Both the position numbers and the translations under genes were made by a program. Below, piece after piece: positions 19,506 to 30,740 of a stretch of DNA of 64,000 bases. Numbering within the stretch: the first letter of the stretch is position 1; every line of letters begins with the position of its first letter. The notes below the pieces were generated by a model. It did not search any database and was not told the origin of the DNA. It saw nothing but the letters and a program-made list of their open reading frames with translations. Source of the DNA: Fremontodendron californicum (Eukaryota; Streptophyta; Magnoliopsida; Malvales; Malvaceae); NCBI GenBank assembly GCA_030761205.1, contig JAULJL010000002.1, positions 21,245,010 to 21,309,009 on the forward strand. Reading direction: 5' to 3'.

Positions 19506-22500
19506 TGTAGACACCTAATTTTGTCCGGACCACTAAACAAATATGTTTTCTTCCCATATTGATGTTTCCGAGTATAAAAAGACTGTTTTCATCCTGCAGG
19601 TGGTACTCCGAGACTTAGTTTAAGAGGGCGAGCACAAAAAGTCATACTTGAAAAAAGTGAACCCCGCAAAAGTCAACCCCGAAAAAGTCAACTACTGAAA
19701 AAGTCAACCCACTTTCAAAATCAAGATTTTAAGTTCAATTGAAAAATGGAGAAAGAATTTTGATAATCCGAGGTCTACATTGAAAGATATGGAGTTCGGA
19801 AGTTGGGATTTGGAGATTCAGTAGAAAAGAAACCCTAATCCGAGAAATTTGGGGAAAAGTGCTTAAACGATCAAACTGGTCGAAATTGAAGGTTCCAAAT
19901 GAAAGATAAGCACTGACTACGGGTAATGGAGAAGTCACTTGCAAGAAAAACCGAAAGAAAAGTCAATCCGGGAGAAAACCGAGAATTAGGGTTTTTAGTG
20001 GATTCCGGTGAAATCGGGAAGAATCACAGAAATGGCCCGACTTGGTAAGACCAAGGCCCCCAATGGATGAAGAATGGTTAAAAAGGATGGCCCAAGGCTC
20101 AGACTGAAGAAAATCTGAAAATCGGATTTGTTTTGAGCAAAACCGGGTTTCGGAGGTAAAATGGCAAAATTGGAAAAATTTGGGAAAAATAGCAAATAGA
20201 CTCCGAAAATTCTGAAAAAAATTTCAATCTCATTCTTAAATCATTTGAAAGAGATTGGTAAAAGAAAATCTTGATTCGGAGTTCGTTTGCAAAATGGCCA
20301 AATCCCGGGCTTCTAATGTTGTAATTAAAAAAGGAAAATCCCGAAAAAATAGCAAATGAGCTCCAAATCTTTTGAAATTTTGCAGATCTCATTTTTAATT
20401 TATTTGGAAGAGATTGGCGAAAGAAAATCTTGATTCCGAGTTCGTTTGCAAAATGGCTAAATCCCGAGCCTCCTATGTAGTAATTCAAGCCGATAAATCC
20501 CGAAAAAATACCAAATGAGCTCCAAAAATTATGAAAACTTCTAGATCACACTTTTTAATTATTTTGAAGAGATTGGTGAAGAAAAATCTTGATTTGGAGC
20601 TCGTTTAAAAAATGGTAAAAAGTAGGGGCATAAAAGGACATTTTGGGAAGAAAAAATCCAAATAAATAGCAAATGGACTCGGATAATTTTGAAAACTTCC
20701 AGAACTCAATATTTTATTATTTTGGAAGTATTAAAAAAAGAAAAATTGAATTTGGAGCCCGTTTGATATTTATTTTGCATTCGGGGGGCAAAATGGTCGT
20801 TTCACCCAAGCAACCGAAAAGGGCTTCTTTGGGCCTTTCAAAAATCAGAGCTGGGCTGGAAAAGAGAAGTGCTGGCCTGCCCAAGCCCAAATGAAGGAGG
20901 AAGCTTAGGATTTTTTCAATCAAGTGATTAAAAATCAAGAGTTAAGTTAGAGATTTTCATTTTTGAGCCTAAGTCCCAATCCCACATCCCTTTGTAATGT
21001 CAAGCCAAGGAGGTGCTCACCTTATAAATAAGGAGTCTTGGCCTTTGGTTGAGACCACCCACTACCCCTTTGTGAGATAGTCTATACACTTGTATTAGGA
21101 TTATCCGGGTGGTGAGTCATAGTGTTTTTGTTGAGAGGGTTTGTAGCTTAATCCGTTCAAAAGCTACTCTGAGGGTTTGTAGCTTAATCCGTTCAAAAGC
21201 TACTCTGAGGGTTTATAGCTTAATCCGTTCAAAAGCTACTTGTGAGAGGGTTTGTGGCTTAATCCGTTCAAAAGCTACTCTGAGGGTTTATAGCTTAATC
21301 CGTTCAAAAGCTACTTGGTGAGTTTTCATTTTAAAATAATGTTTCTTGTTCTTCCTTCATTTCCTTTCTTAAGTATATTTTTCTTACATTTTGTTTTTAC
21401 AATAAACTCACCATGGCCAAATGGCCTACATTATTTATTTTAAGTTGTTGTTTTTGATTCATTTTACCATATTGTTTATGCTATTTTCTTTATTTTTGAT
21501 GTTTTAAATATTATGTTATTTCATGTTCTTAAGTTATATTTAATTTGGTTGCTTTGTTTGTTGCCATTTATGTCTTAGATATCATGTTTTTGCATTTTTA
21601 ATTTTCTGTTTTCATGTTGTTTAAATTTGAGCATGTTTTAGAGTTAGCATATTAAGTGTTTGTGAAAATGCTTGTGTGATTCTTTGCATGATTCTTGTTT
21701 TATATCTTAGTAAGCATGTTTTAGATTTGGTATATTAGGTGTTTGTGAAAATGCTTGTGTGATTTTTGTGTTATGACTTAGTTTTTCATGCTAGCATACC
21801 AAGTGTTTGTGAAAATTCCATGCTTGTTGAAGCTTGGAGCCATTTGGCTACTCCATGTGTTTTGCATTGTGTGTTGTATTTTTGTCATGCTAGTTGTTAG
21901 GTTTTTGCCTTTGCATGATATTTGGTTGGATTTTTGAATTAAGCATGCCTTGTGTTTGTGAAAATGCCATGCATGTCTTAGGTCCAGGTTACATTAAATG
22001 TCATGCAAGTTCATGTTAGGTCTAGGCCATATTATTTATTTCATGCATTTTCCTTACCTTTAGGTTTAAATCCATGCATTTCATGCATTATGTTTGCTGC
22101 ATTATTTCATGCATTTCATGTTCATGCCACTTGAATAATGACTTGAGCCAATTAATGGTTCAAAGTCATGCTCTCTTGAGCACACTTGTGGAAAATTAAG
22201 TTTGTCAAATTGATTATTCTACCTTTGTGATTTTTTTACTTAGCCAATTTTTATCTAACTTTCAAAAAGTCCTAGCTACTGTTTTCAAGTCATTCTATGA
22301 GTTTCAAATATTTTTATTTTGATTTTTAAATGATTTTATCAAAGACAAAAAAAATGTGTTGGCAAAGCAGTTTTTTTTTTTTCACCCAAAACTCGTACAT
22401 CTCCGATTTTTCTGGGAATTCATCTTTGATCAGAAAATTAAGTCGATTTTTTTCCGTGTATTTTTACATGTCCTGAGTCTCCAATAATTTTTTTAGAATT

Positions 22501-23978
22501 TTTGGAATTTTTAAAAATAGGGTAAAAAATCGTGGATTAAAACTGGACAGTGGAGTCAGAATTGATTTTAAAGAAAAACAAAGCAGTTTTTTTTCTCCTC
22601 CAAAAACTCGTACATCTCTGGTTTTTCTGGGAATTCATCTTTGATCAGAAAATTAAGTCGATTTTTTTCCGTGTGTTTTTACATGTCCTGAGTCTCCAAT
22701 AATTTTTTCAGAATTTTTGGAATTTTTAAAAATAGGGTAAAAAATCATGGATTAAAACTGGACAGTGGAGTCAGAATTGAATTTAAAGAAAAACCAATTT
22801 TCTGTTTTGGTTAATTTACTTAGAGTGGGCTGATTAGGAGGGTTAGCTACTGACTTAGGGTAATTTATAAGCCTTTTTAAACTCTACAAATGGTTTTTCA
22901 AGTCCCGGGCTAAGGGTAGCCAAGTCCGGATTTTTTAAACTTAGGAAACTAGAGTCATTTTAAAAATTTTAGCCCAGTTTTTATTCAAGCTTTTCAAAAT
23001 TGTTTTCAAACAATCACAAAGTATTTTGGTTTTAGAATATTTAATTTGACATATTTTCCTAAGGTAGCTGGATATCTTTTTAGATATACGGATTTCCTTA
23101 ATTAAAGGAAAAAATACATTTCATGCATTGCATTTTTATATTCATGCATTTTATATAATATGTGATTCTTGCCATAATAATTTCTATGTGTCATGACATT
23201 TAGGTTGCATTTTATTATTTAGATTTTGCTATGTCATTTTATTTATGTCATGCCCATACATATTCATTTCTTTTAAATGTTTTCAAAAAAAGATAATGGT
23301 TTTCAATAAAAATAAAGATATTCCCGAGTTAAAATAATTCATGAGTTCTCTACCGGGTTTGCTGGAGGGAATATCATCAATTATTATTAATAAAGGAATA
23401 TCTTTCTTTCCAAAAAAAGAGAATGATTCGGAAAGTTTTCCAAAACTAATAAAAATTTCTATATTTTGCCACGTTTGTTGGGGAATATAGGAAAATTTTG
23501 AATTTATAAATTTCGGATCATTTTCAATAAAAAATGGAATTATTTTTTTTTAAATTGGGAATTAATTTGAAATACTAAATTTAAAACCAACTTTTACCGA
23601 GACTTGAGATAACACACGATTAATAAGGTACCGATTTATACGGGCGTTGTGGGGGTGCTAATCCTTCCCTGCACGTAACCGACTCCCGAACCCGCTTCTT
23701 TGATTTCTCTGGTTTAAAACGCAGACTTGAAATTGGTTTTTAAAATGTTTTAATTAATTTTTAAAATATTTTATAAAACCGGTTTTAATAGGTGGCCGAT
23801 CACACCTAGCTAAAAAAGATTGATGGCGACTCCATGTCTTTTTAAAGGTCATTTTCAAAACCTTCATTTCTAGAGGAATTAAGTCGACTTTTCCTCGGTT
23901 TTTTTTTTAAATGTCACGCTTAACGAATAATAAAGTCTTGCGATGAGACTCGTCGTTATTATTTTTTAGGTTGCGACA
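19506..23978 (+). repeat. 3' LTR of B-type element
   Basis: This LTR is colinear with 6305-10792, including the TATA-like site (21022-21030), five stem-loop repeats (21135-21315), the 215-bp duplication (about 22373-22794) and the CA end. Differences from the 5' LTR are sparse. The notable one is the W-box-like cluster, where two motifs are mutated (AGTCAT and AGTGAA) and one unit is missing. Confidence 0.95.
21135..21315 (+). repeat. Five 36-bp stem-loop repeats, 3' LTR
   Basis: Same array as 7947-8127. The fourth unit reads AATCCG here and AATCTG in the 5' LTR. The open frame 21109-21321 is repeat translation. Confidence 0.9.
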
Positions 23979-23983
23979 CATGC
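23979..23983. repeat. Right target-site duplication CATGC
   Basis: Second copy of the 5-bp duplication that flanks the B-type element. The interrupted outer LTR continues from here with ATTTTATATAATATGTG. Confidence 0.95.
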
Positions 23984-25168
23984 ATTTTATATAATATGTG
24001 ATTCTTGCTATAATAATTTCTATGATATTGTTCTTATTTTGATTTATAATTTTTGATGTTATATGGTTTATCATATGGTTTTGAATATTTCATGATATCC
24101 TATGCTTTTATTTAGTTATTTTTATTTAGCATATACTATGTTCATGCATTATTATTTTTATATTCATGCATATTATATGATAGCATTATTTTATTCCATG
24201 TCATCTAGAATATTTTATTTCATTTAGATTATATCATATGACTTAGGATATTGCATTTCATGTAGAATATATTTCATATAGAATATAATATGTTATCTAG
24301 GTCATTTCATTTCATTTAGAATATATCATATAACTTAAGATATTTTCTTTCATTTAGAATATGCTAAGGCATTCAAATCATATCATGTCATTTAGATTGC
24401 ATTATATTATTTATATTTTGCTATGTCATTTTATTTATGTCATGCATATACATATTCATTTCTTTTAAATGTTTTCAAAAAAAAAAAAAAAAGATAATGG
24501 TTTTCAATAAAATAAAGATATTCCCGAGTTAAAATAATTCATGAGTTCTCTACCGGGTTTGCTGGAGGGAATATCATCAATTATCATTAATAAAGGAATA
24601 TCTTTCTTTCAAAAAAAGAGAATGATTCGGGAAGTTTTCCAAAACTAATAAAAAATTCTATATTTTGCTACGTTTGTTGGGGAATATAGGAAAATTTTGA
24701 ATTTATAAATTCCGGATCATTTTCAATTAAAAATGGAATTATTTTTCTTTAAATTGGGAATTAACTTGAAATACTAAATTTAAAACCAATTTTTACCGAG
24801 ACTTGAGATAAAACACGATTAATAAGGTACCGATTTATACGGGCGTTGTGGGGGTGCTAATCCTTCCCCACACGTAACCGAATCCCGAACCCGCTTCTTT
24901 GATTTCTCTGGTTTAAAACGCTGACTTGAAATTGATTTCTAAAATGTTTTAATTAATTTTTAAAATATTTTATAAAACCGGTTTTAATAGGTGGCCAATC
25001 ACACCTAGCTAAAAAAGATTGGTGGCGACTCCATGTCTTTTTTAAGGTCATTTTCAAAACCTTCATTTTTTAGAGGAATTAAGTCGACTTTTCCTCGGTT
25101 TTTTTTAATGTCACGCTTAACGAATAATAAAGTCGTGCGATGAGACTCGTTATTTTTAGGTTGCGACA
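23984..25168 (+). repeat. 3' LTR of outer A-type element, second part
   Basis: The segment continues the LTR broken at 6304 and ends GGTTGCGACA. It carries a roughly 400-bp AT-rich block (about 24010-24420) with repeated CATTTAGAATATAT units that is absent from B-type LTRs but present in both LTRs of the minus-strand element. From 24420 it aligns with 10035-10792. Confidence 0.93.
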
Positions 25169-27222
25169 AGATCCAAATCGCAAGTTGCCCTCAAGTCCAA
25201 GATCCAATTCGAACAAGATCACAAGAAGCACAATTGTCCTTCCTCTAGAGCTAGTCCAGACGAACAACTGATGGATCTTTCACTAAGGTATGGTGATTCA
25301 CTTATGCTGGCAAGTTGATCCTAAGACCACAATCAAAATATCTATATTTGGTGTTTATCTCTCTAAAGCAATCTCACTCAACAAGGAAGAGAATCGGCAA
25401 GAACACACCAAAAACAAGAGGAATTACGGCAACCACACTTCTTGCAGGGAGTTGGCGATATCTTGTTTTTGCTAGGGTAGGGTTCTCTTCTTGAAACCAA
25501 CTTTCTATCAAGCAAAAATCGGGATATCTCAAGTAGAATAATAACCTTAGGTTGTGGCTACAATCTCTATATCAGATATATATATATCTATATATATATA
25601 TATATATATATATATGTAGGCGTAAACCCTGACCCTTCTCCCTAAGACTTGGCCGGCCACTATAGCTTGTTGCACAAGATTTTCATTAATCCTCTTGGAT
25701 TTAAACAATTTAATTCTAAGATGGATCAATAGACCCGTTATATTATCTAATAACAATTATGGTCCATCAACCTTAATACCTTAAGTTGGGCCAACCATCC
25801 TTAGCAGACAGTCTTAGATTAGAATAGTCTCTTTGGACCCATTCTAATTTCTCATGCTTATTTATTGGATAGATTAATTTCTAAACAAAAGTAATTTAAT
25901 TCTCAATTAAATTTCTTTATCCTCATGAACAATTCATGTCATTAATCTATTAATATCATCTCAAGACATTAATCCAATATAGCATAGTCATTTGAAATAC
26001 ACCTTGCATATCACAATGTCAAAGTCGACTATACTAGTTTATGCAAGACTTCTTGATTCCTCTTATCTCATTAAGACTTTGGATTTCTCAAATCTCAATT
26101 ATGTCTTAATATTTCTTAATTGAACTTCTTCAATTAATTCCTCAACATAGATATTTTATTCCATTAAGTTTTACCTTAATAAAATACCATGTTTAATCCA
26201 TACATTACTGTTCTTATGTGTGTGACCCTTTAGGTTCCTAGTATGTTGGCAATGAACACAAGCTAATCTCATTAACTTGTTTTCATAGATCATGAGCGGG
26301 ATCTAGCAACCCATCATGATCACCCAAATATTATGAAGTCAGCTTGACCTTTTAGAAACCTTTCAGCAACCAGCCTGTCAGTGTAATACGGTCTTTTCAC
26401 CATATATCCCTGATAGCGCATGAGCATGGTGCAGTGTCTACTCATGATCAATCCATATTAGCTCTTCGCAACTTATGATTAACCTTATGAATTTAGAGAA
26501 ACAACTTTCTCCCAAATTAATCATGCTTTGGCCAAAGACTTAATGAAGTTAATCATAGTCAAGAACAAACGAGATATGTCTCCATTATCACAAGGAGTAG
26601 TGAATCCTCTCTGGATCACTCATTCATCGTCGTATGGTTCATGTCATACCCAATAACAACCTACCATAAGCATCCCTTGTTGAGACCCGTTCGTGATGGA
26701 ATCTAAGTATGACACTCTCCATACAAGATGACCTGGTATGACAAGTTTGAGGACTAATTTACATGACTGGTACTAGAGAACATTATCATAGACACTAGAC
26801 TGATATTACCAAATAAAGTTCTCTTGGCGGGTCATGTTCAGTGAACTTGTTCAACAGACAAGCACCAATATGATATCCCAAGTATCCCATACTTCAACCT
26901 ATATGAGATCAGTTGCTTACTTCATAAGTAAGAAAGCTTAACATATACTAGTCTTTGAGCATTGCCAATGCCCCGTCTTGGCAATACGATGACCAGGAAC
27001 ATTTTTGAGGAATAAGGCTTTGATGCATAAGGATATCATAATTATAACTCTTTATAATTCCTTTGCAAGGCCATTAGGTTCCATGGGCTTCATCCGATTA
27101 GTACTTAATAACTCCTTATTGTCGTACTAACATCAAGGAAAACCTAGTATCACTATCTTCAAAGTGAAGGGTATGCTTCATTGACTGTATATCCCATGCA
27201 TAATCTGATTGCCTCTAGGGCA
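25169..27222 (-). mobile_element. Diverged Ty1/copia LTR fragment, reverse orientation
   Basis: The reverse complement aligns with the copia LTRs at 30741 and beyond. Shared landmarks include TTCCTGGTCAT, GGCATTG(G)CAATGCTCAAAGACT, GAACAAGTTCACTGAACATG and the reversed GTGTGTGACCC with ATGTTGGCAAT. It is much more diverged than those three LTRs. On its own strand it starts near 27222 (TGCCCTAGAGGC) and is cut off at 25169, where the outer gypsy element was inserted. No primer-binding site or gene is present. The start point is approximate. Confidence 0.75.
25574..25615. repeat. (TA)n microsatellite
   Basis: About 42 bases of TA dinucleotides with a few TATC interruptions, within the reverse copia LTR fragment. 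Confidence 0.95.
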
Positions 27223-27223
27223 T

Positions 27224-27655
27224 ATACTAATTGACAGATCCTCAGGAAAAGAGGGATTGGGAGCTGGTGTCTTGCTGGCGGACCCTCAGGGAAACGAGTG
27301 GCAATATAGGATTTCTTTTGGCTTCCCCGCATCAAATAATGCTATAGAATATGAGGCCCTCCTGGTAGAATTAGAGCTAGCCTTAAAGTTGGGCGCAGCA
27401 AAACTGCTATTATTCACAGATTCTCAGTTAATGGCAAGGCAAGTAAATAGAGAATATGAGGTGAAGGAGCCCGCTCTGGTCAAATATCATGGACGGGTGC
27501 TCAAGTTGAAAGAATGTTTCGAGCAACTAGTTGTTAAGTGGGTCTCCCGGGAAGAGAATACTAGAGCTGATACCCTATCTAAGCTCGTTTCATCTGTTGA
27601 GATCAGGCAGAGAGGAAAAATCTTGTTAGAACACCGCCAAACGCCAAACTATTAG
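27224..27655 (+). pseudogene. pol: Ty3/gypsy RNase H domain fragment (Tat-type)
   Basis: This is a remnant of the RNase H that degrades RNA in RNA:DNA hybrids during reverse transcription. The readable frame starts inside the domain at about residue 10 of the open frame, DRSSGKEGLGAGVLL, where the usual DGSS-type first catalytic Asp region stands. Then come ASNNAIEYEALLVELELA (second acidic residue), LLFTDSQLMARQVNREYEV (Asp) and REENTRADTLSKL (final Asp). This pattern fits the extra 'archaeal-like' RNase H found in Tat elements. There is no upstream reverse transcriptase, because the copia LTR interrupts there. The frame ends in TAG, but readable pol sequence continues in frame, so the stop is a mutation or lies next to a deletion. 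Confidence 0.85.
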
Positions 27656-28796
27656 GCTGGAGATGAGACCCTCTGTATCTCGGATGAGCCCAACTGGTTA
27701 ACACCCATTGTTGATTATCTTACGGGTAGGGCCACCTCAGACGATCCCAAAGTGCAGCCGATTATGTCCTGTGGCAACCATTTGGGAGGAAGGGCATTGG
27801 CGCAGAAAGCATTGAAACAGGAATTCTACTGGCCTACCACGAAGGCCGACGCTACGAAAATGGTAAAGAAATGTGACAAGTGCCAAAGATTTGCTATCGT
27901 GTCTAGGTAACCGGCAAAACTGCTCACCCAACTCTCAAGCCCCTGGCCCTTCGCCATGTGGGGCATCGATATCTTGGGACCTTTCCTCATCGGGCAAAAG
28001 AAATTTGTGATGGTCGTCTGTGAATACTTTACTAAATAGGTTGAGGTCGAAGCTGTGACAACAATCAGAGAAAAAGTCATTGAGAATTTTGTGTGAAGTT
28101 CATTGTGTGCAGATACGGGATCCCGAACACCATAGTGGCAGATAATGGTACACAGTTTTAGGGGGCAAGTTGAAAAAATTCTGCGAAAACTACAAAATTC
28201 TACTCATACACAATTTCGTCAAACACCCACAAACCAAATAGTCAGGTCGAAGCAATGAATAAGAAGATCCTTTAAGGTTGAAGAAGAAGCTGGATGATGC
28301 GAATGGGGCATGGTTAGAAGAAATACCGAGAATTCTATGGGCTATTAGAATGACATCTCACTCGGGCACAAGAGAAACACCATCTAATTTGATGTATGGG
28401 ACAGAGGCTGTGATACCATCCGAGATTGGAATAAACTCTCTGAAAATGGTACACTACAATACCACCTCAAACGAAGAAGAATTGAAAGCAAACCTCGACC
28501 TGCTTGAAGAAACCAGCGAGTGGGCATAGGTGAAATTAGCTACCAGATCACAACAGGTAGCCAAATATTACAACTCCAGGGTGAAGAACAAGCAATTTCA
28601 GATTGGCGATCTTGTTCTCAAAAGTTGTGAGGCGAGTAGGCCAGCGGGCGAGTAGGGAAAAATGGCCCCAAATTGGGAAGGACCATACAAAGTTGTTAAG
28701 AAGACCGACTCAGGGGCCCACGTCTTGGAACGAATGGATAGAAGCCCTGTACCCAGAACCTCGAATGCGATCCACTTGAAGAAGTACTTTTTGTAG
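27656..28796 (+). pseudogene. pol: Ty3/gypsy integrase remnant
   Basis: Integrase joins element cDNA to host DNA. The remnant keeps a zinc-binding end (CGNHLGGRALAQKAL with KKCDKCQRFA, 27770-27890), the first core Asp in WGIDILGPF, and the second in VADNGTQF (about 28138-28158). C-terminal sequence follows (28278-28529; WEGPYKVV; IHLKKYFL at the stop, 28796). About 50 residues before the zinc-binding part appear deleted. In-frame stops occur after IVSR, in FTK-stop-VEVEA (a TGG to TAG change) and elsewhere, and frameshifts lie near 28095 and 28160-28290. It cannot encode a working protein. Confidence 0.88.
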
Positions 28797-28877
28797 AAAA
28801 TTTTGCATTTCTTTATTATAATATATGAAATGAAATCATATTTTGCAGGCAAAATCTGACTCACTAACTCGCCAAAA

Positions 28878-29262
28878 CTCACCTCAATAGCCTCTAACTG
28901 GCTCTCTTACGCGTTCACACATGAGTGCTCACCTCGCGACACGTTGTAACATGCTCAACAGCCTCTAACTGTCTCTTTTACGCACTCACGCACGTGTGTT
29001 CGCCTTACGACATCATGTAAAATGAATAAAAGCCACTAACTGGCTCTTTTACGCGTTCACACATGTATGCTCACCTTGCGACACCATGTAACACACTCAA
29101 CAACCTCTAAATGGCTCTCTTACGCATTCACACATGAGTGCTCGCCTCGCGACACTGTGTAACAAGCTCAATAGCCTCTAACTAACTCTTTTACGCATTC
29201 ACGCATGAGTGTTCACCTAGCGACACCGTGTAACATGCTCAACAGCCTCTAACTGGCTCTCC
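28878..29262. repeat. 71-bp tandem array
   Basis: Copies start with GCCTCTAACTGGCTC near 28890, 28961, 29032, 29103, 29174 and 29245, an exact 71-bp period. Each contains TTACGC(G/A)TTCAC and CGCGACAC. The array lies between the end of pol and the antisense ORF. Confidence 0.95.
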
Positions 29263-29448
29263 CCTGTGTTCAAACAACCAATAACACAAAGACAAACATG
29301 AAGGTAACAACCTCGCCAATAACAGGTATGAATACATGTATTAGCCATCAAATAAAAAGTGTCACACAACATAAAACCAACATAATGCAAATTGAAATAA
29401 AGTTGAATGTCATTCAGAAGGGAAAGTTGTAAAACCTAAAGAGCAACC
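29263..29448. other. AT-rich spacer, nothing recognised
   Basis: A-rich spacer between the 71-bp array and the end of the antisense ORF. Confidence 0.6.
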
Positions 29449-30705
29449 CTATTTAACATTATGTGGGTCCTCAATAATTGCTACTTCAGTATTTACATTA
29501 CTAGTATTGTCACCATTCTGGTGGCCCTCCACTGAAGTGTCAGCAATGACAACTTCTATCTCCATCAAATCCTCAACAGGGACCTCGTCATCTCCATCAT
29601 CCGCAGCATGAGTAGCAGGCACACTTTCACTAGGCATAGCAACAGGAGCCCTAGCTGCGAGGTCTTGCCTCAACCTCTCCAATGCACTGGTATCAGGATA
29701 AAGAAGATCTAACCCCTCAAGGACCTCTTAAAGGGCAATAAATTTAATCTCTCGAAGGTCCACAAGACCGACTTATGCCTGCACCAGAGCCAAGACAGTC
29801 ATCCTATAGCCAAAGCAGCAGCGTAGTGTCTCCCGTAGGATCTCCTGCCTCTCTTCCTCCAGCTTGGCCTGCCTTTTTTGTCCTCTTCCTCCAGCGCCTT
29901 CATCCTTTCTTGGTCGGCCTCCAAAAGATGATCCCTCATGATAAGGACCTCATCCTCAACATTGGCTAACTTCTCCTCTACAGCGACCAGTTTCTCTTCA
30001 ATGAACCCCTTCTGCTTCTTGGCCTCAGCAACCTTGGCCGTACAAATCCTCTCCATACGGGTCACCTTATCTTCGACAGAGGAAGCTTTATTCTTAGCAT
30101 TGGTGACCTAATAATTGGCCACCTTTAGTTGTGCCTTCGGCTCGACGATACGGGCAGCTGAAGTACGTGCCTCTTTTGTTTTCGTCTTCAATCTCTTGTC
30201 GACTTCTACCACCTTCTTTTTTGCCTCCTCCAATAAACGATCTATATCCCAGCCCATGTTGTATAAGGCCATTGCCATCATCACACCCTGAAGCACAAAC
30301 AATGAATCATTATAACCTGAAAGGCAACAAGAGAGCAACAAGAGCTAACACAAGCAGCAGTTACCAGAGATACCCCGACATGGAGAGCTGCAAGGGATCG
30401 CTGGGTGAAGATAGGGGCTTGAGCCTCGACCTCTGTATAGTTGGTGCAGGAAAAGCCTCTCGGACCCATGACATCGTCCGATCCATGCTCAAAGGAATGC
30501 CATTCATGGGCAGGCAATCCCGCCAACCAAAATACTCCTGATCGTTGGTAACCGGGACACGACCTCTCTTGTCCCAAGGGTGAGCCACGGAAAGGGAATA
30601 GGATTGCCGCTCATCGGAGACCTCAGCATTTTGGTCCCTATTCTTATCACTTTCGTTGTCTCGAACCTTCTTGCCTTTATCATCCTCTTTGTCCTTCGCG
30701 ACCAT
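29449..30705 (-). pseudogene. Antisense coiled-coil ORF downstream of pol, broken
   Basis: Three open segments on the strand opposite pol (30705-30361, 30341-30108, 30065-29449 with a break near 29700-29800) read like one protein. The first has a charged start (MVAKDKEDDKGKKVRDNESD) and DQEYFGWRDCLP. The second and third are Lys/Glu/Ala-rich helices (DIDRLLEEAKKKVVEVDKRL; EEKLVAVEEKLANVEDEV), probably coiled coil. The end is acidic (AADDGDDEVPVEDLMEIEVV). The break between the first two segments resembles a short intron: GTAACT at 30364 and a CAG acceptor at 30288, though the joined frame does not read through. Antisense ORFs in this position are described for Tat elements such as Grande. Function is unknown. 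Confidence 0.55.
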
Positions 30706-30740
30706 AGGGACAGCGAACTATGTTCGGCTTGCCGGTGACT

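Larger units (their letters stand above)
6305..23978 (+). mobile_element. Complete B-type gag-only Ty3/gypsy element
   Basis: A 17,674-bp element with two similar LTRs (4488 and 4473 bp, TG...CA ends), a primer-binding site, a 2.1-kb leader, one intact gag ORF, a 5.1-kb 3' region without pol, and a polypurine tract. A perfect 5-bp duplication flanks it. Its LTRs agree closely wherever compared, so the insertion looks recent. Gag with no protease, reverse transcriptase, RNase H or integrase makes it non-autonomous. LTRs above 4 kb and the tandem-array-rich 3' region resemble the Tat/Ogre group; this lineage is inferred. Confidence 0.92.
27223..30740 (+). mobile_element. Decayed pol-bearing Tat-lineage Ty3/gypsy fragment
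   Basis: The fragment carries, in order, an RNase H remnant, an integrase remnant ending at 28796, a 71-bp tandem array, and an antisense coiled-coil ORF. It is cut on the left by the reverse copia LTR and on the right by the copia tandem. RNase H of this type and an antisense ORF downstream of pol are known traits of some Tat-lineage elements; the assignment is inferred. Confidence 0.75.

Noticed and set aside
25169..27222. A solo LTR in full
   Set aside because: One end is cut by the outer gypsy element at 25168/25169, and no flanking duplication can be shown within the window.
30131..30541. 136-codon plus-strand frame
   Set aside because: It overlaps the antisense coiled-coil ORF, which has the more protein-like composition and context; treated as a shadow.
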